The notes below the pieces were generated by a model. That model saw nothing but the letters and a program-made list of their open reading frames with translations. It was not told the origin of the DNA and searched no databases. From Pectobacterium actinidiae (GTDB taxonomy: Bacteria > Pseudomonadota > Gammaproteobacteria > Enterobacterales > Enterobacteriaceae), in assembly GCF_000803315.1 (NCBI RefSeq), contig NZ_JRMH01000001.1:2418001-2482000 (forward strand): a DNA stretch of 64,000 bases, written 5' to 3'. This document shows positions 44,756-55,798 of the stretch, piece by piece. Position 1 is the first letter of the stretch. Each line of letters starts with the position of its first letter. The position numbers and the translations under genes are program-made.

Positions 44756-46564
44756 ATGTTGAAACGTTTCCTGCTGCCGCTGTCGCTCGTCAATCAGGTT
44801 GTACTATTGATGCTGCTACTCGGTTTGCTGGGTATTGCAGGTATGTCGGTTTCCAGTTGGATGTCTCAAAGCATTCAAGGGAACGCGCACGCCATTAATA
44901 AAGCAGGCTCGCTGCGTATGCAGAGTTACCGCCTACTCTCGATGGTACCGCTCTCTGCCGAGAATGAAATTTACCTGCAAGAGCTGGAAGAAGACGAAAT
45001 CAGCAGCGACTTGCAGCAAGCAGTACGTCGGGAAGGGCTCAGCGAACAATTCACTGAACTGCGCGTTTTCTGGCTGGAGAGTCTGCAACCGCATTTGCGG
45101 CAGGCAACGCACTCTGCGGATGCCTCGGCGGATGTCGCCCGCTTCGTGAAACAGCTGGATGACCTGGTTTCCGCCATCGATCATAAAACCGAACAACGGC
45201 TGATGATGGTCACGCTGGTGCAGCGTATCTTCATCGGCATCATGTTTATTCTGCTGGTTACCACGTTCTTTTACCTGCGTCGCCGCTTGCTCACACCGTG
45301 GCAGCGTTTGGTTTCGATGGCGCAGGCTATCGGCCACGGCGATTTCACCCAGCGCGTCACCATCAGCGGTCATGATGAAATGAGCACGCTGGGACAGGTG
45401 CTGAACAGCATGTCGGATGAACTTTCCGCCATGTACCACAGCCTGGAACTGCGCGTCGCCGAGAAAACCGCCGACCTGCAACAGAAAAACGATCTGCTTT
45501 CTTTTCTTTATCGCGCCAGTCGACGCCTGCATACCGGTGCGCCACTGTGTAGTCGACTAATGCCGATCCTGAACGAGCTGCCGTCACTGACCCCGCTGCG
45601 CAATATTCAACTGCGGCTGTATGAAGATAATAATCAGGAACAGTTTCATCAATTTAGTGATGATAGCCAGTCACAGCCGGGACACTGCCCAGATAACAGC
45701 TGTCAGAGCTGTGGTATGCAGGAAAAACGAGAAGCACTGCCGGGTGAGCCTCACTGTTGGGATCTGCACGACAAACATGGGCAATATGGTGTCGTATTAG
45801 CCACGCTGCCGGACAACACCGTGTTGAGCCGCGATCAGAATCAGTTACTGAACACCTTATTGGAACAGTTGACCAGCACGTTGGCGCTGGAGCGTCAATC
45901 CAACCATCAACAGCAGTTGATGCTCATGGAAGAACGCGCCACGATTGCCCGCGAACTGCACGACTCTATTGCCCAGTCCCTCTCCTGCCTGAAAATTCAG
46001 GTGAGCTGCCTGCAAATGCAGGGCGGCGATTTGCCCCCCGCGTCGCAGCAGTTGCTGACGGAAATGCGGGAAGAGCTGAACACCGCCTATCGCCAACTGC
46101 GTGAACTGCTGACGACGTTCCGGTTGAAGCTTTCGGAATCCGGCTTACTGGCCGCTCTGCGGGCGTCGGTCGATGAATTTGGCAAGCGACTGGGTTATCC
46201 CATCGAATTACATTACCGCCTGCCGCCGCAGTCGGTCTCCGCTCATCAAGGCATTCACGTTCTGCAAATTGTGCGTGAAGCGCTAAGCAATATTTATAAA
46301 CACGCGCAGGCCACACAGGTCGATATCACGCTACAGCTACGCCAGGGTTACGTCGAACTCAGCGTAGCCGACAACGGTATCGGTATTCCTGATGATGCCA
46401 GTCGCGCTAATCACTATGGGCTTATTATCATGCGCGACCGTGCACGGGGTTTGCACGGCGAATGCATTGTTCGACGCCGGCCATCGGGGGGGACTGAAGT
46501 CAATGTCAACTTCCTCTCCGAATACCGTCACCGGCTGCCATTAACAGGAGAAACTCATGATTAA
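44756..46564 (+). CDS. narX: Nitrate/nitrite sensor histidine kinase NarX
   Basis: A 602-residue sensor kinase. Start MLKRFLLPL matches E. coli NarX; an upstream frame to 44693 is rejected. Domains: membrane helix, periplasmic P-box ([16 protein letters not shown]) that binds nitrate, second helix, HAMP, a cysteine-bearing central module ([11 protein letters not shown]), HisKA_3 with [20 protein letters not shown], and ATPase (DNGIGIPDD). It phosphorylates NarL, encoded next with an 8-bp overlap. Confidence 0.97.
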   Translation: MLKRFLLPLSLVNQVVLLMLLLGLLGIAGMSVSSWMSQSIQGNAHAINKAGSLRMQSYRLLSMVPLSAENEIYLQELEEDEISSDLQQAVRREGLSEQFTELRVFWLESLQPHLRQATHSADASADVARFVKQLDDLVSAIDHKTEQRLMMVTLVQRIFIGIMFILLVTTFFYLRRRLLTPWQRLVSMAQAIGHGDFTQRVTISGHDEMSTLGQVLNSMSDELSAMYHSLELRVAEKTADLQQKNDLLSFLYRASRRLHTGAPLCSRLMPILNELPSLTPLRNIQLRLYEDNNQEQFHQFSDDSQSQPGHCPDNSCQSCGMQEKREALPGEPHCWDLHDKHGQYGVVLATLPDNTVLSRDQNQLLNTLLEQLTSTLALERQSNHQQQLMLMEERATIARELHDSIAQSLSCLKIQVSCLQMQGGDLPPASQQLLTEMREELNTAYRQLRELLTTFRLKLSESGLLAALRASVDEFGKRLGYPIELHYRLPPQSVSAHQGIHVLQIVREALSNIYKHAQATQVDITLQLRQGYVELSVADNGIGIPDDASRANHYGLIIMRDRARGLHGECIVRRRPSGGTEVNVNFLSEYRHRLPLTGETHD

Positions 46565-47207
46565 CGAAGATGCCGCCACCCTACTGCTGATTGATGACCA
46601 TCCCATGTTGCGCAATGGTGTTAAGCAACTCATCAGCATGGACCCAGAGTTACAGGTCGCAGGTGAAGCCAGTCACGGCGAACAGGGTGTCGAGCTAGCG
46701 GAACAGTTGGACCCGGATTTGATTCTGCTTGATTTGAACATGCCCGGCATGAATGGTCTGGAAACGTTGAATCGGCTGCGGGAAAAATCGCTGTCTGGCC
46801 GCATTGTCGTCTTTAGCGTATCCAACCATGAAGACGATGTTGTCAACGCCTTGAAAAATGGTGCCGATGGTTACCTGCTGAAAGATATGGAGCCAGAAGA
46901 TTTACTGGCTGCGCTGCATCAGGCGGCATCAGGAAAAATGGTACTGAGTGAAACATTAACCCCGATTCTGGCCGCCAGCCTGCGCGAAAGCCGCCACAGC
47001 AGCGACCGGGACATTCAGCAGCTCACGCCGCGCGAACGCGATATTCTGAAGCTGCTGGCTCAGGGATTATCCAACAAAGTGATCGCCCGCAAGCTCACGA
47101 TTACCGAAAGTACCGTTAAAGTTCACGTTAAACACCTGTTGAAGAAAATGAAGCTAAAATCACGGGTTGAAGCGGCCGTCTGGGTATTACAAGAAAAAGT
47201 CATTTAA
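46557..47207 (+). CDS. narL: Nitrate/nitrite response regulator NarL
   Basis: A 216-residue response regulator: receiver with acidic pocket ([12 protein letters not shown]) and phospho-accepting aspartate in [10 protein letters not shown], plus the C-terminal LuxR-type helix-turn-helix ([20 protein letters not shown], then [15 protein letters not shown]). It should control narG and narK together with FNR. Its start overlaps the end of narX. Confidence 0.97.
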   Translation: MINEDAATLLLIDDHPMLRNGVKQLISMDPELQVAGEASHGEQGVELAEQLDPDLILLDLNMPGMNGLETLNRLREKSLSGRIVVFSVSNHEDDVVNALKNGADGYLLKDMEPEDLLAALHQAASGKMVLSETLTPILAASLRESRHSSDRDIQQLTPRERDILKLLAQGLSNKVIARKLTITESTVKVHVKHLLKKMKLKSRVEAAVWVLQEKVI

Positions 47208-47223
47208 TCACATCGTCACACGA

Positions 47224-47299
47224 TACCGCTATTGTCAGCGGTACGGATAAGGCGCTCTGGCGCCCTTCCGTCCGAGATTATCCTCGCGTGAGCGAGGAT
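47224..47299. terminator. Three consecutive hairpins after narL
   Basis: TACCGCT/AGCGGTA (47224-47243), GGCGC/GCGCC (47251-47264) and ATCCTCGC/GCGAGGAT (47280-47299) follow one another within 80 bp after the narL stop. They probably end narXL transcription, though no strong U-run follows any of them. Confidence 0.5.
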
Positions 47300-47483
47300 G
47301 CCGCCGTAGTTAATGAGAAATAGTGGGTGGAAATGCCGCCAATACCCCGCCAAACCTAAACGGTTGCTAAACGGCGCCGGCATTTATAGCCATTATCCTA
47401 ATTAATGTGACGTTGCCCTCGTCTAAACTAGACCGTAATGGCATTTTTCGGCTTTTACACTGAGTTTAACGTTGAGGAACAAC

Positions 47484-48761
47484 ATGAAGAAGGTCAGTAA
47501 AGAGCGATTTATCGGCCTGGAATGGTTACGATTTTTGCTCGGTTGTTATGTGATGATTTATCACACAGTACACGTTTATCCCCAGCGTGAACGCATTCCG
47601 TTCTTGAGCGAGCTCACCAGCATGGGATTCTTCGCGACCAGCACGTTCTTTGTCCTGTCTGGCTTCTTGCTAGCGCATGTTTACATCAAGGACGGACGTC
47701 TGCGTGAACCTGTTCGCCAGTTCTGGGCCAAACGCTTCTTTAATCTTTATCCCATCCACATCATTGCCCTGCTGTCTTCGATTGCCGTTGTCACGCTGAT
47801 GCAGTGGCTAGCCGTGCCGCCGGAAGGACAGGTCGCGAGCGCGCGTTTTGTCATTTATGACACCAACGATCCCGCAGCCGACCCCGAAACCCTGCGCCAT
47901 TACATGACGAATGCACAGTTGGCGTTCAACGGGTTATTGCAGGTACTGATGTTGCAAGCGTGGAATCCTTACTTCCTGACCTTCAATGCCCCGTTATGGT
48001 CGCTTTCCACGCTGTTCTTTTTCTATCTGGCGTTCCCCCTGTTAGCCCCACGTCTGTTGAACAGTCGCCACCCGTGGCTGTGGATGGGGATCGTCTGCTT
48101 GCTGTATCTGCTGCCGCCGATTTGGGTAATTTGGCAACAACAATTCGGGATGCCGTACACCGGATTATTACAGCGTGGGCCGATTTTCCGTTTGCCGGAA
48201 TTCCTGGCCGGGATTTTGGGCTATGCGCTGTTCCGCCATTATCGTCAGAAAGATCGCTCACCGCTGACAAAAGGCCAGCGCTATGCGGTCGCTCTCTTTA
48301 TTGGCGTGAATTTCCTTATCGCCACCTGGCTGTTCACAAAAGGTGAAGCCTATTGGTACTTCCTGCTGCACAACGGCTTACTCCTGCCCGCACAGGTCGG
48401 CTTGGTCTGCCTCAGCGCGCTGGCACGGGAACCTAATAGCGAGTGGCTGCGGCATTGGTCGCCGCGTCTGGGTGCGGCATCACTCTCAATCTTTGCGCTA
48501 CACGTTCCGCTCTTCAATCTGTTCCGGACACTGGAACAACTGGTACGCGGTAACCCGATGGCCTGCTTCAGCGACTGGGATCAGTGTATTGCCGCCGCAG
48601 GTCAGGTGCAGCTCTCCATGACGGGCTATATCATTTTCCTGCTCAGCACCGTGACGCTCTGTGTTCTCTTCCAGGAACGGATCGTGTTCCGCGTCAGGAC
48701 ATTCCTGACCGCACGCTTCCTTGGCAACAACAGCACATCCCGCACGCAGCGCACCGCGTAG
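47484..48761 (+). CDS. Acyltransferase family 3 (OafA-like) membrane protein
   Basis: A 425-residue protein with about ten membrane helices. The N-terminal ERFIGLEWLRFLLGCYVMIYHTV, with the conserved histidine after an aromatic-rich helix, is the acyltransferase-3 signature. Such enzymes acetylate or succinylate cell-surface sugars. The ATG at 47484 has GAGG upstream; a TTG 12 bp earlier is less likely. No polysaccharide genes adjoin it, so its target is unknown. Confidence 0.88.
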   Translation: MKKVSKERFIGLEWLRFLLGCYVMIYHTVHVYPQRERIPFLSELTSMGFFATSTFFVLSGFLLAHVYIKDGRLREPVRQFWAKRFFNLYPIHIIALLSSIAVVTLMQWLAVPPEGQVASARFVIYDTNDPAADPETLRHYMTNAQLAFNGLLQVLMLQAWNPYFLTFNAPLWSLSTLFFFYLAFPLLAPRLLNSRHPWLWMGIVCLLYLLPPIWVIWQQQFGMPYTGLLQRGPIFRLPEFLAGILGYALFRHYRQKDRSPLTKGQRYAVALFIGVNFLIATWLFTKGEAYWYFLLHNGLLLPAQVGLVCLSALAREPNSEWLRHWSPRLGAASLSIFALHVPLFNLFRTLEQLVRGNPMACFSDWDQCIAAAGQVQLSMTGYIIFLLSTVTLCVLFQERIVFRVRTFLTARFLGNNSTSRTQRTA

Positions 48762-49057
48762 CGTCATCTATCGCACACGCTCTCTGGCCTGAAACACGCT
48801 GGGTCAGAGAGCATCATCCCCCACAACAACTTCCCCTTTCCGCCAGCCGAAAATGTGACAGGTATCGCGTTATAGCTGTTAATCATCAATAGCAACTTTT
48901 ATAACTATTTACATTCTAATCAATTTTCGTTTTCGGGTAGAGCATCACTACGATTCCTGTTAATGTTTGCCGTTCCGGACTAAACCGGTTCGTTATCATC
49001 GGCTGTACGTCTTTGACGGACATCTCAATACCTGTCACCACGGTTTACTTGGCAATA

Positions 49058-50098
49058 ATGACACTATCCAAACACGCACTCTCTTCCCTCAGCCTGGTTA
49101 TCGCCCTCTCTGCTGGCATTACGCAGAGCCGCGCTGACACCATTTGGCTGAACAACGGCGACAAGCTCACAGGGAAAATCACGCTGCTTGACAGCGGTAA
49201 ACTCTTTATCAACACCGACTATGCAGGCTCTATTTCTGTAGCCTGGGACAAGGTGAAAACCTTTGAGTCTGACCATGGTCTGGTGATTCAAGGCGAACGC
49301 TACGAAAAAGGCGTATTGTATCCGACGATTAAAGCGAGCGAAAACCGCGCCATCGTCGCGAACCCGTCGCTGGCTAACGAAGCTGCGGGTCCACAAACAT
49401 TACCGCTTTCTGAAATCACGTCCATCGTCGCACAGAAGCCACTGGTGACCGATTTCGCCTGGAAAGGCAACATTGATGCGGGCATGTCGCACAAGAAAAG
49501 CTCGACAGAAACCGACAACTACGATGTGACGCTGAACACCAAAGCACGTCACGATACGTGGCGACACAACCTGGATGCCAGCTACCATTTGGCAAAAGAG
49601 GATAAAGTCGAGAGCACCAAGAATGCGGCTGGCGAATATGCGCTGGATAAATTCGTGGATGAGAACTGGTTCTGGCAGGGTCGTTATCAGTACAAACGCG
49701 ACTGGATTGAAAGCATTAAAATCAACCGCTCTTTCGGTCTCGGTCCCGGTTATCAGTTCTGGGATAACGATTTAGGTGCGTTCTCACTGACGTCGCTGGT
49801 CAACTCCCAAACCTTCGTTTACCGCGATCAGGGTGATGACAACTTCTACTCCGGTGCGCTTAAGTGGGCGTACAACCGCTACCTGTTCAGCAAATCAGTT
49901 GAAGCCTTCACCAACGGTGAATTGGGGCGTTCATTTGATGGTACTGCGCCAATTTATCTGAAAGCGGATGCAGGCCTGCGCTTCAAGCTGACCGACTGGT
50001 CTTCTATGAGTATGAAAGTGTCACGTACCCGTATCGAAAGTAATCAGGGGAATGTTGACGACACGCTGTACACCATGGGTGTTGGCGTCGGCTGGTAA
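49058..50098 (+). CDS. DUF481 outer-membrane protein (YdiY-like)
   Basis: A 346-residue exported protein. After the signal peptide (SSLSLVIALSAGITQSRA) comes a short domain (DTIWLNNGDKLTGKITLLDS) and then a DUF481 beta-barrel domain of alternating strands, ending in an aromatic residue (GVGVGW), typical of outer-membrane barrels. The function of the family is unknown; E. coli YdiY is acid-induced. The ATG at 49058 is preferred to a TTG at 49013, which would put 15 extra residues before the signal peptide. Confidence 0.85.
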   Translation: MTLSKHALSSLSLVIALSAGITQSRADTIWLNNGDKLTGKITLLDSGKLFINTDYAGSISVAWDKVKTFESDHGLVIQGERYEKGVLYPTIKASENRAIVANPSLANEAAGPQTLPLSEITSIVAQKPLVTDFAWKGNIDAGMSHKKSSTETDNYDVTLNTKARHDTWRHNLDASYHLAKEDKVESTKNAAGEYALDKFVDENWFWQGRYQYKRDWIESIKINRSFGLGPGYQFWDNDLGAFSLTSLVNSQTFVYRDQGDDNFYSGALKWAYNRYLFSKSVEAFTNGELGRSFDGTAPIYLKADAGLRFKLTDWSSMSMKVSRTRIESNQGNVDDTLYTMGVGVGW

Positions 50099-50176
50099 AT
50101 CAGTTGCTTCACCTTGCCTCAAGGTGAACGGCAGTCTCGTCGTTCACCTCAATGTTCCCGCTCACCGCAGTTACTA

Positions 50177-50860
50177 TTAGCAGCTCCCTGCTGCTGTAGA
50201 ACACGACTGTTGCAGAATTCGCACCCGCTGCGCCAATTCGCTCACGCTTTCATCTTCCGTTCCGTGATTCTTCAGCTCTTGCTCAAGTGCAAACAGATAT
50301 TGTGCATTAGTGCCGAGCGGACCACTCGCGCGCGCAATCAACGGTGCAACGCTCTGAATGCAGATATCATTTTCGTTGAGGGGATGCTCCGGTTCCGAAA
50401 CGAACACCAGCGCCGTCAGCGGTGCGCCGTTCTTACGATGCAGTTCGCACCAGAGCGGACGATAGCAGCCCGTCAGCATTTCACGCTTCCACAACAGTTC
50501 CAGGTCTTCACGCAATGAGGTTTCCGGCAAACGGAAAGCCAGCCCCGTCGTTTGCCCACCGGGTTTCAGCGCCAGCATCCGCCCCGGCTGCGTTATCGTG
50601 CCACGACCAATGGTAAGGCGCAGACAAAAGGCACGCTGCCACCCCGCCAACGTGGCCAGACAGGTTTCTTCGGCGTCAAAAACCGGATTCCACATGAGCG
50701 AACCGTAACCAAATACCCAGACAGGACAGCTATTTGGCCGAAGCGCCAACGTCCTGTCCAACGAGTCAGCCCGCTGTTGCGGGGTGAGCAGTAAGGTTTC
50801 TTCAATACAACCAAAAGACGTTCTACAATCTGCTTTCTGCAAAAAATCGCGTGTTAACAC
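50177..50860 (-). CDS. chaC: Glutathione-specific gamma-glutamylcyclotransferase ChaC
   Basis: A 227-residue ChaC protein: PVWVFGYGSLMWNPVF holds the YGSL substrate-binding loop, and the catalytic glutamate is expected in the LPETSLREDLELLWKRE region. It cleaves glutathione to 5-oxoproline and Cys-Gly. The start is GTG with a GGGGGT site nine bases before. In E. coli it lies beside chaA and chaB; here chaA is 1.6 kb away and no chaB is seen. Confidence 0.93.
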   Translation of the reverse strand: MLTRDFLQKADCRTSFGCIEETLLLTPQQRADSLDRTLALRPNSCPVWVFGYGSLMWNPVFDAEETCLATLAGWQRAFCLRLTIGRGTITQPGRMLALKPGGQTTGLAFRLPETSLREDLELLWKREMLTGCYRPLWCELHRKNGAPLTALVFVSEPEHPLNENDICIQSVAPLIARASGPLGTNAQYLFALEQELKNHGTEDESVSELAQRVRILQQSCSTAAGSC

Positions 50861-51264
50861 TGCTTACTACCCCCACCCCTACTCTTTTGCTGCTCGTCAA
50901 ACCAGCTCTCGCCCTGCGGTAAAAACCTAACTGCTTTATCTGCTTAACTTTACAACACCATCAACCCTGAGGTTATTCATTTATGGCTTTGCGATCAAGT
51001 TTGATACTAGTCACAAAAACCGAAAAAGTTCGTGATAATGTTTCATTCACATAAGGTTCAGCTTTTGTATCAACTAATCGGCAACTCGCCGTCAGACTTG
51101 ACGTACTCCTGATACAAACTTCATTTTTGTGATGTCAGGGGTCTGCCGAATAACGGTACGCTTAACGTAAATGCGCCAACGGGCATAGGCCTTAATAAGC
51201 TACCCGTATCGGCTGTAACTGTAATAAGAAGAATAATCTACAAGAATAATAACGATCAGACATC
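50861..51264. other. Intergenic region between chaC and the Fur-controlled gene
   Basis: No gene is supported in this 404-bp stretch. It contains related snippets TTTGATACTAGTCACAAAAA (about 51000) and GATACAAACTTCATTTTTGT (about 51111), of unknown meaning. Both flanking genes are transcribed away from it, so it carries two promoters. Confidence 0.4.
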
Positions 51265-51285
51265 AAATGATAATAATTATCATCT
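51265..51285. promoter_or_regulatory. Fur box upstream of the siderophore-interacting protein
   Basis: ATGATAATAATTATCAT is a palindrome very close to the Fur consensus GATAATGATAATCATTATC. It lies about 60 bp upstream of the ATG, overlapping the likely promoter. Iron-dependent repression is expected. Confidence 0.85.
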
Positions 51286-51337
51286 CGTGTTATTATTATC
51301 CTTAATTTTTGGAATCGACTATTCACGGAGACAATAA

Positions 51338-52141
51338 ATGGCAACGCCGCGTCAGCCTGTTTTAGTTCAGGTCAAACACATCCACGATCTTTCCCCTCAT
51401 TTACGCTGTATTACGTTCCATCACGACGCGTTGCGTGATTATCCGATCGAACGATATGGTGCGCATATCAAACTCTTTCTGCCTCAGGTGGGACAGCAAA
51501 AACCGGCTTTGCCTGCAATCGGCGAGCGCGGCCCGATCTGGCCAGAAGGCGAAGCCCGCCCCATCGTTCGTACCTATAGCGTCCGCGCGTTGCGCCCGGA
51601 AGAGGCGGAGCTGGATATGGTTTTCGCGCTGCATGAACACGCCGGACCTGCCGTCACTTTTGCCCGTCAGGCCAAACCCGGCGACTGGGTCGGTATTTCA
51701 CAACCCGGCGGCCCGCTCCCGATGTTACCGCCTGCGGCCACTTATTATCTGGCTGCCGATCCATCATCGCTCCCTGCGCTCATGGCGCTGCTGGAAAACC
51801 TGCCTGATGATGCAACGGGATATGCGGTAATCCGTGTCGACAGCGAGGCTGATAAGCTTGATTTCGCTAAACCATCGCAGCTTCAACTGCACTGGATCGT
51901 CGGTGGAACGGATGCGACGGATGTATTGCTGCAACATTTTCAGTCACTCCCGACCGTTGAAAATGCATTTTACTGGTTAGCAGGTGAAGATCGTATCGTG
52001 GTTCAGCTTCGTCGCCACGTGCGTCGCGAACGCGGGTGTGAGCGAAATCAGATGTATGCCGTGCCTTATTGGCGAGAAGGGTTAAATGAAGAGGATTATC
52101 ATCATAAACGTCACGATATCATGGATAATCCTGACGAATAA
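51338..52141 (+). CDS. Siderophore-interacting (ferric-siderophore reductase) protein
   Basis: A 267-residue flavoprotein of the SIP/ViuB/YqjH family. The FAD-binding motif RTYSVRALR and the later GDWVGISQPGGPLPMLP and YYLAADPSSLPALMALLENL segments are clear. It reduces ferric siderophores in the cytoplasm to release iron. The ATG follows a GGAGA site. A Fur box sits upstream. Confidence 0.92.
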   Translation: MATPRQPVLVQVKHIHDLSPHLRCITFHHDALRDYPIERYGAHIKLFLPQVGQQKPALPAIGERGPIWPEGEARPIVRTYSVRALRPEEAELDMVFALHEHAGPAVTFARQAKPGDWVGISQPGGPLPMLPPAATYYLAADPSSLPALMALLENLPDDATGYAVIRVDSEADKLDFAKPSQLQLHWIVGGTDATDVLLQHFQSLPTVENAFYWLAGEDRIVVQLRRHVRRERGCERNQMYAVPYWREGLNEEDYHHKRHDIMDNPDE

Positions 52142-52469
52142 CCATAAAAAATACATTTGATATTATCATGATAGGGAGAAGATACGCAGATTCTCCCTTT
52201 TCATGTGAATTTAAGCGCAAAGCGTAAAATTCCGTAAAAAAAACCGCGCCATCATGACAATCTGTTATCATATTGTTCGTTTTATTACGTTATAACTACT
52301 TTTTAGTAACCTTTTGCTGTTTATTGTTGTTCTACGTCTTTAATAAAGGGGTTTACGACCTCAATAAATTGCTTTATGCCCGAAATAGTTCGAGTTGCCA
52401 GTATGCTGGCTTGAAATATGACGGGGATATTTTGCCGCATCATTCCTCTGGATAAGGAGAACTCCCGCA
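52142..52469. other. AT-rich leader upstream of chaA
   Basis: These 328 bp contain no supported gene; a 60-codon frame at 52273 lacks a convincing start and family. Just before chaA is a clear site (AAGGAG, about 52456). The length of this leader leaves room for a regulatory RNA, but I could not match a known riboswitch. Confidence 0.4.
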
Positions 52470-53570
52470 ATGAAGTCTCATGCTGAGGTGGTCAAAACTC
52501 GCCATCACGAATACTCACTCATTTTTCCTGTTATTGCGCTTGCCGTACTCTACATGTGGGGTAGCTCACAAGATTTTGTCGCCATTCTCGGCATCAACGC
52601 CATCGCGCTAGCCGGGATACTGTTCAGCGCCTTCAGCGTGGTACGTCACGCCGACGTGCTCGCACACCGTCTGGGTGAACCCTACGGTTCGTTGATCCTC
52701 AGCCTGTCCGTCGTCATTCTTGAAGTCAGCCTGATTTCTGCGCTGATGGCAACCGGTGACGCTGGCCCAGACCTGATGCGTGACACCCTCTATTCCATTA
52801 TCGTGATTGTCACTGGTGGTCTGGTCGGTTTTGCCCTCTTACTCGGCGGCCGTAAATTCGCCACACAGTATGTCAACCTCAGCGGCATCAAGCAGTACCT
52901 GATGGCGATCTTCCCACTGGCCGTGATTGTGCTGGTTTTCCCCAGCGCTTTGCCCGGTGGCAATTTCAGCGTAGCGCAATCACTCATTATTGCCGCTATT
53001 TCTGCGGCGATGTACGGCGTTTTCCTGCTGATTCAAACGCGTACGCACCAAAGCCTGTTTGTGTATGAGCATGAAGACGAAGGGGACGGTGACGATCCGC
53101 ACCATGGTAAACCGTCTGCGCACAGTTCACTGTGGCACACCGCCTGGCTGCTGGTTCACCTGATTGCTGTTATCGCAGTAACCAAGACGAACTCTATGCC
53201 GCTGGAAACGCTGCTGACCGAAATGAATGCGCCGACACAGTTTACCGGCTTCCTGGTCGCACTGTTAATCCTCTCGCCTGAAGGGCTGGGAGCGATCCGC
53301 GCCGTTCTGAAAAATCAGGTACAGCGCGCCATGAACCTGTTTTTCGGTTCCGTGCTGGCAACCATTTCACTGACGGTTCCTACCGTTACGATCATCGCCA
53401 TGCTGACAGGCCGCACGCTGAATTTCGGTTTGGATATGCCACACATTGTTGTAATGCTGTCGGTACTGGTGCTGTGCCACATTACGTTCTCTACCGGTAG
53501 GACCAATGTGTTGAGCGGCAGTGCGCATCTGGCGCTTTTTGCCGCCTATCTGATCACAATCACGCTGTAA
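52470..53570 (+). CDS. chaA: Calcium/sodium:proton antiporter ChaA
   Basis: A 366-residue CaCA-family antiporter, the same length as E. coli ChaA. The two alpha repeats with acidic residues are visible: SVVILEVSLISALMATGD in the first half and LLILSPEGLGAIRAVLKNQ in the second, around an acidic histidine-rich loop (EDEGDGDDPHHGK). It exports sodium, calcium or potassium in exchange for protons at alkaline pH. Confidence 0.93.
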   Translation: MKSHAEVVKTRHHEYSLIFPVIALAVLYMWGSSQDFVAILGINAIALAGILFSAFSVVRHADVLAHRLGEPYGSLILSLSVVILEVSLISALMATGDAGPDLMRDTLYSIIVIVTGGLVGFALLLGGRKFATQYVNLSGIKQYLMAIFPLAVIVLVFPSALPGGNFSVAQSLIIAAISAAMYGVFLLIQTRTHQSLFVYEHEDEGDGDDPHHGKPSAHSSLWHTAWLLVHLIAVIAVTKTNSMPLETLLTEMNAPTQFTGFLVALLILSPEGLGAIRAVLKNQVQRAMNLFFGSVLATISLTVPTVTIIAMLTGRTLNFGLDMPHIVVMLSVLVLCHITFSTGRTNVLSGSAHLALFAAYLITITL

Positions 53571-53580
53571 TTTCCCTGCC

Positions 53581-53602
53581 CGACGCGGTTTTCACCGCGT
53601 CG
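53581..53602. terminator. Hairpin after chaA
   Basis: CGACGCGGT and ACCGCGTCG form a perfect 9-bp stem with a TTTC loop, 10 bp after the chaA stop. No U-run follows, so termination may be rho-assisted. Confidence 0.5.
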
Positions 53603-53734
53603 GCGTCACCAAAACTCACTTCTCTTGATGTATATCTGGATCTTTTGAGCACGTCCGGCGTATCGTAAGGTTGTCGTCGACGGACCGACAGGCCCGCCAT
53701 ATTGATTTACTTCCTTACTTTGGTTTTTGCTTAG

Positions 53735-55438
53735 ATGAAAACGCACGGAATTAACGGTGTCAGGCCGTTCAGCGCGCTGATTGATGCGTGCTGGCGCGAG
53801 AAATATACGCTACAACGTTTTACCCACGACATTATCGCTGGCGTTACTGTCGGCATCATCGCCATACCGCTGGCGATGGCACTGGCCATTGCCAGTGGTG
53901 TTCCTCCGCAGTACGGACTGTATACCTCGGCCATTGCCGGGATTGTCATCGCCGTCAGCGGCGGCTCACGCTACAGCGTATCGGGCCCGACAGCCGCCTT
54001 CGTCGTTATTTTGTATCCGGTATCACAACAGTTCGGGTTATCCGGCCTGCTGGTTGCCACCTTACTTTCCGGTGTATTTCTACTGCTGATGGGGCTCTGT
54101 CGCTTCGGCCGCCTGATTGAATATATTCCGCTCTCCGTGACGCTGGGGTTCACCTCGGGGATCGCTATCACCATCGGAACCATGCAAATCAAGGATTTCT
54201 TCGGTTTGCAGATGGCAGTTGTGCCCGAGCATTACGTTGAGAAAGTGGCGGCGCTGGCACAGGCACTACCTACCCTGCATCTTGCAGATACGTTGATCGG
54301 CGCAACGACGCTACTGGTTTTGATTGTCTGGCCTCGGCTCGGTATCCGCCTGCCCGGTCATCTACCCGCGCTCTTGGCTGGTGTTGCGGTAATGGGGATC
54401 ATGTCGCTGCTGGGTGAGGATGTGGCGACAATCGGTTCCCGATTCAGCTATATGCTGGCAGATGGTTCGCAAGGGCAAGGGATTCCGCCTATCCTGCCGC
54501 AGCTTATTCTACCGTGGGATATTCCGTCGCCGGATGGGAAGACAATGACGCTGGATTGGCAAAGTATTTCTGCTCTGCTGCCTGCGGCATTCTCGATGGC
54601 GATGCTGGGGGCAATTGAGTCGCTGCTGTGCGCCGTCGTGCTGGACGGGATGACGGGCAAAAAACATAATTCTAATGCAGAGCTGATGGGTCAGGGGTTC
54701 GGTAACATCATCGCACCTTTCTTTGGTGGCATTACCGCGACCGCTGCCATTGCCCGTTCCGCCGCCAACGTGCGTGCAGGAGCAAACTCACCGATCTCCG
54801 CTGTGATTCATGCGCTGTTGGTGTTACTGGCGTTGCTGATACTTGCGCCGTGGCTGTCTTATCTGCCACTGGCGGCAATGGCATCGCTGTTGCTGATTGT
54901 CGCCTGGAACATGAGCGAAGCGCACAAAGTGGTGGATTTGCTTCGCCATGGGCCAAAAGACGACATTATCGTAATGCTGCTCTGTATGTCGTTGACCGTA
55001 CTGTTCGATATGGTGATTGCAATTACCGTCGGCATCGTGCTGGCATCGCTATTATTTATGCGTCGCATTGCGCAGATGACCCGTCTGAGCGAACTGCCTG
55101 ACACCAAAATTCCCGATCATCTGGTGCTGCGCGTTAACGGCCCGCTGTTTTTCGCCGCCGCGGAGCGCATCTTCAACGAACTGACCATACGCAGCGAAGG
55201 TTACCAAAATATCATCTTGCAGTGGGATGCCGTGCCGGTGCTGGATGCTGGTGGCCTCAATGCGTTCCTGCGTTTTAGCGAAACGCTGCCCGAAGGCAAA
55301 CAGCTCATCATCACCGACATTCCCTTCCAGCCGTTAAAAACGCTGGCGAGGGCGAAGGTGCATCCGATTGAAGGACGACTCAGCTTCTACGGTTCATTAG
55401 CACAGGCGATTGAGGCGACAACGGTGCGCTCGGCGTAA
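53735..55438 (+). CDS. SulP-family anion transporter with STAS domain (DauA-like)
   Basis: A 567-residue membrane protein: SulP helices from [20 protein letters not shown] through [15 protein letters not shown], then a C-terminal cytoplasmic STAS domain ([28 protein letters not shown]). E. coli DauA of this family carries C4-dicarboxylates such as succinate and aspartate; other members move sulphate or bicarbonate. It lies downstream of chaA with its own leader. Confidence 0.9.
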   Translation: MKTHGINGVRPFSALIDACWREKYTLQRFTHDIIAGVTVGIIAIPLAMALAIASGVPPQYGLYTSAIAGIVIAVSGGSRYSVSGPTAAFVVILYPVSQQFGLSGLLVATLLSGVFLLLMGLCRFGRLIEYIPLSVTLGFTSGIAITIGTMQIKDFFGLQMAVVPEHYVEKVAALAQALPTLHLADTLIGATTLLVLIVWPRLGIRLPGHLPALLAGVAVMGIMSLLGEDVATIGSRFSYMLADGSQGQGIPPILPQLILPWDIPSPDGKTMTLDWQSISALLPAAFSMAMLGAIESLLCAVVLDGMTGKKHNSNAELMGQGFGNIIAPFFGGITATAAIARSAANVRAGANSPISAVIHALLVLLALLILAPWLSYLPLAAMASLLLIVAWNMSEAHKVVDLLRHGPKDDIIVMLLCMSLTVLFDMVIAITVGIVLASLLFMRRIAQMTRLSELPDTKIPDHLVLRVNGPLFFAAAERIFNELTIRSEGYQNIILQWDAVPVLDAGGLNAFLRFSETLPEGKQLIITDIPFQPLKTLARAKVHPIEGRLSFYGSLAQAIEATTVRSA

Positions 55439-55628
55439 CGGAAACAGAATCGAAATAGTGTGCAGGCCACGCCGTGCTAATGCTGCACGGCAGGCATGTT
55501 AAACCGGACGGACGTTTGTTTCACTGTGCCGCTAAATAATCCGTGTAGTCCAGACAGAGTGGCTCACTGTAACGTGTAGACTCAGGAAACTTTTCCCTAT
55601 TCCCTTTTCTCCTCTTCGCCAGTGATTT

Positions 55629-55735
55629 GGGTGACAAATCTGCTTGCAGCGGCCCCAACGGGGCGAGGCTCATGGATGAGCCGAGTAACGAAGGCAGCCA
55701 ACGTACATGCAACGTGAAGTATGACGAGTATGGTG
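55629..55735. repeat. Palindrome-rich intergenic repeat between the SulP gene and folM
   Basis: Contains CCCCAACGGGG, GGCTCAT-GG-ATGAGCC and ACGTACATGCAACGT, in the order seen in many copies in Pectobacterium-like genomes (from memory). A 63-codon minus-strand frame (55521-55712) runs through it and is not supported as a gene. The remaining part of 55439-55798 shows nothing else of note. Confidence 0.55.
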
Positions 55736-55798
55736 GTTAATTCAGGTATATTGTCACGCTTCGCCCCCTTTTGATTAGCGTGTTGAGGAGACCTCATT

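Noticed and set aside
52273..52455. 60-residue frame upstream of chaA
   Set aside because: No convincing start or conserved feature; it lies in an AT-rich leader.
52142..52469. Riboswitch in the chaA leader
   Set aside because: The length would allow it, but no known conserved core could be matched.
55521..55712. 63-residue minus-strand frame
   Set aside because: It runs through a palindromic repeat, has no family features and no good ribosome-binding site.
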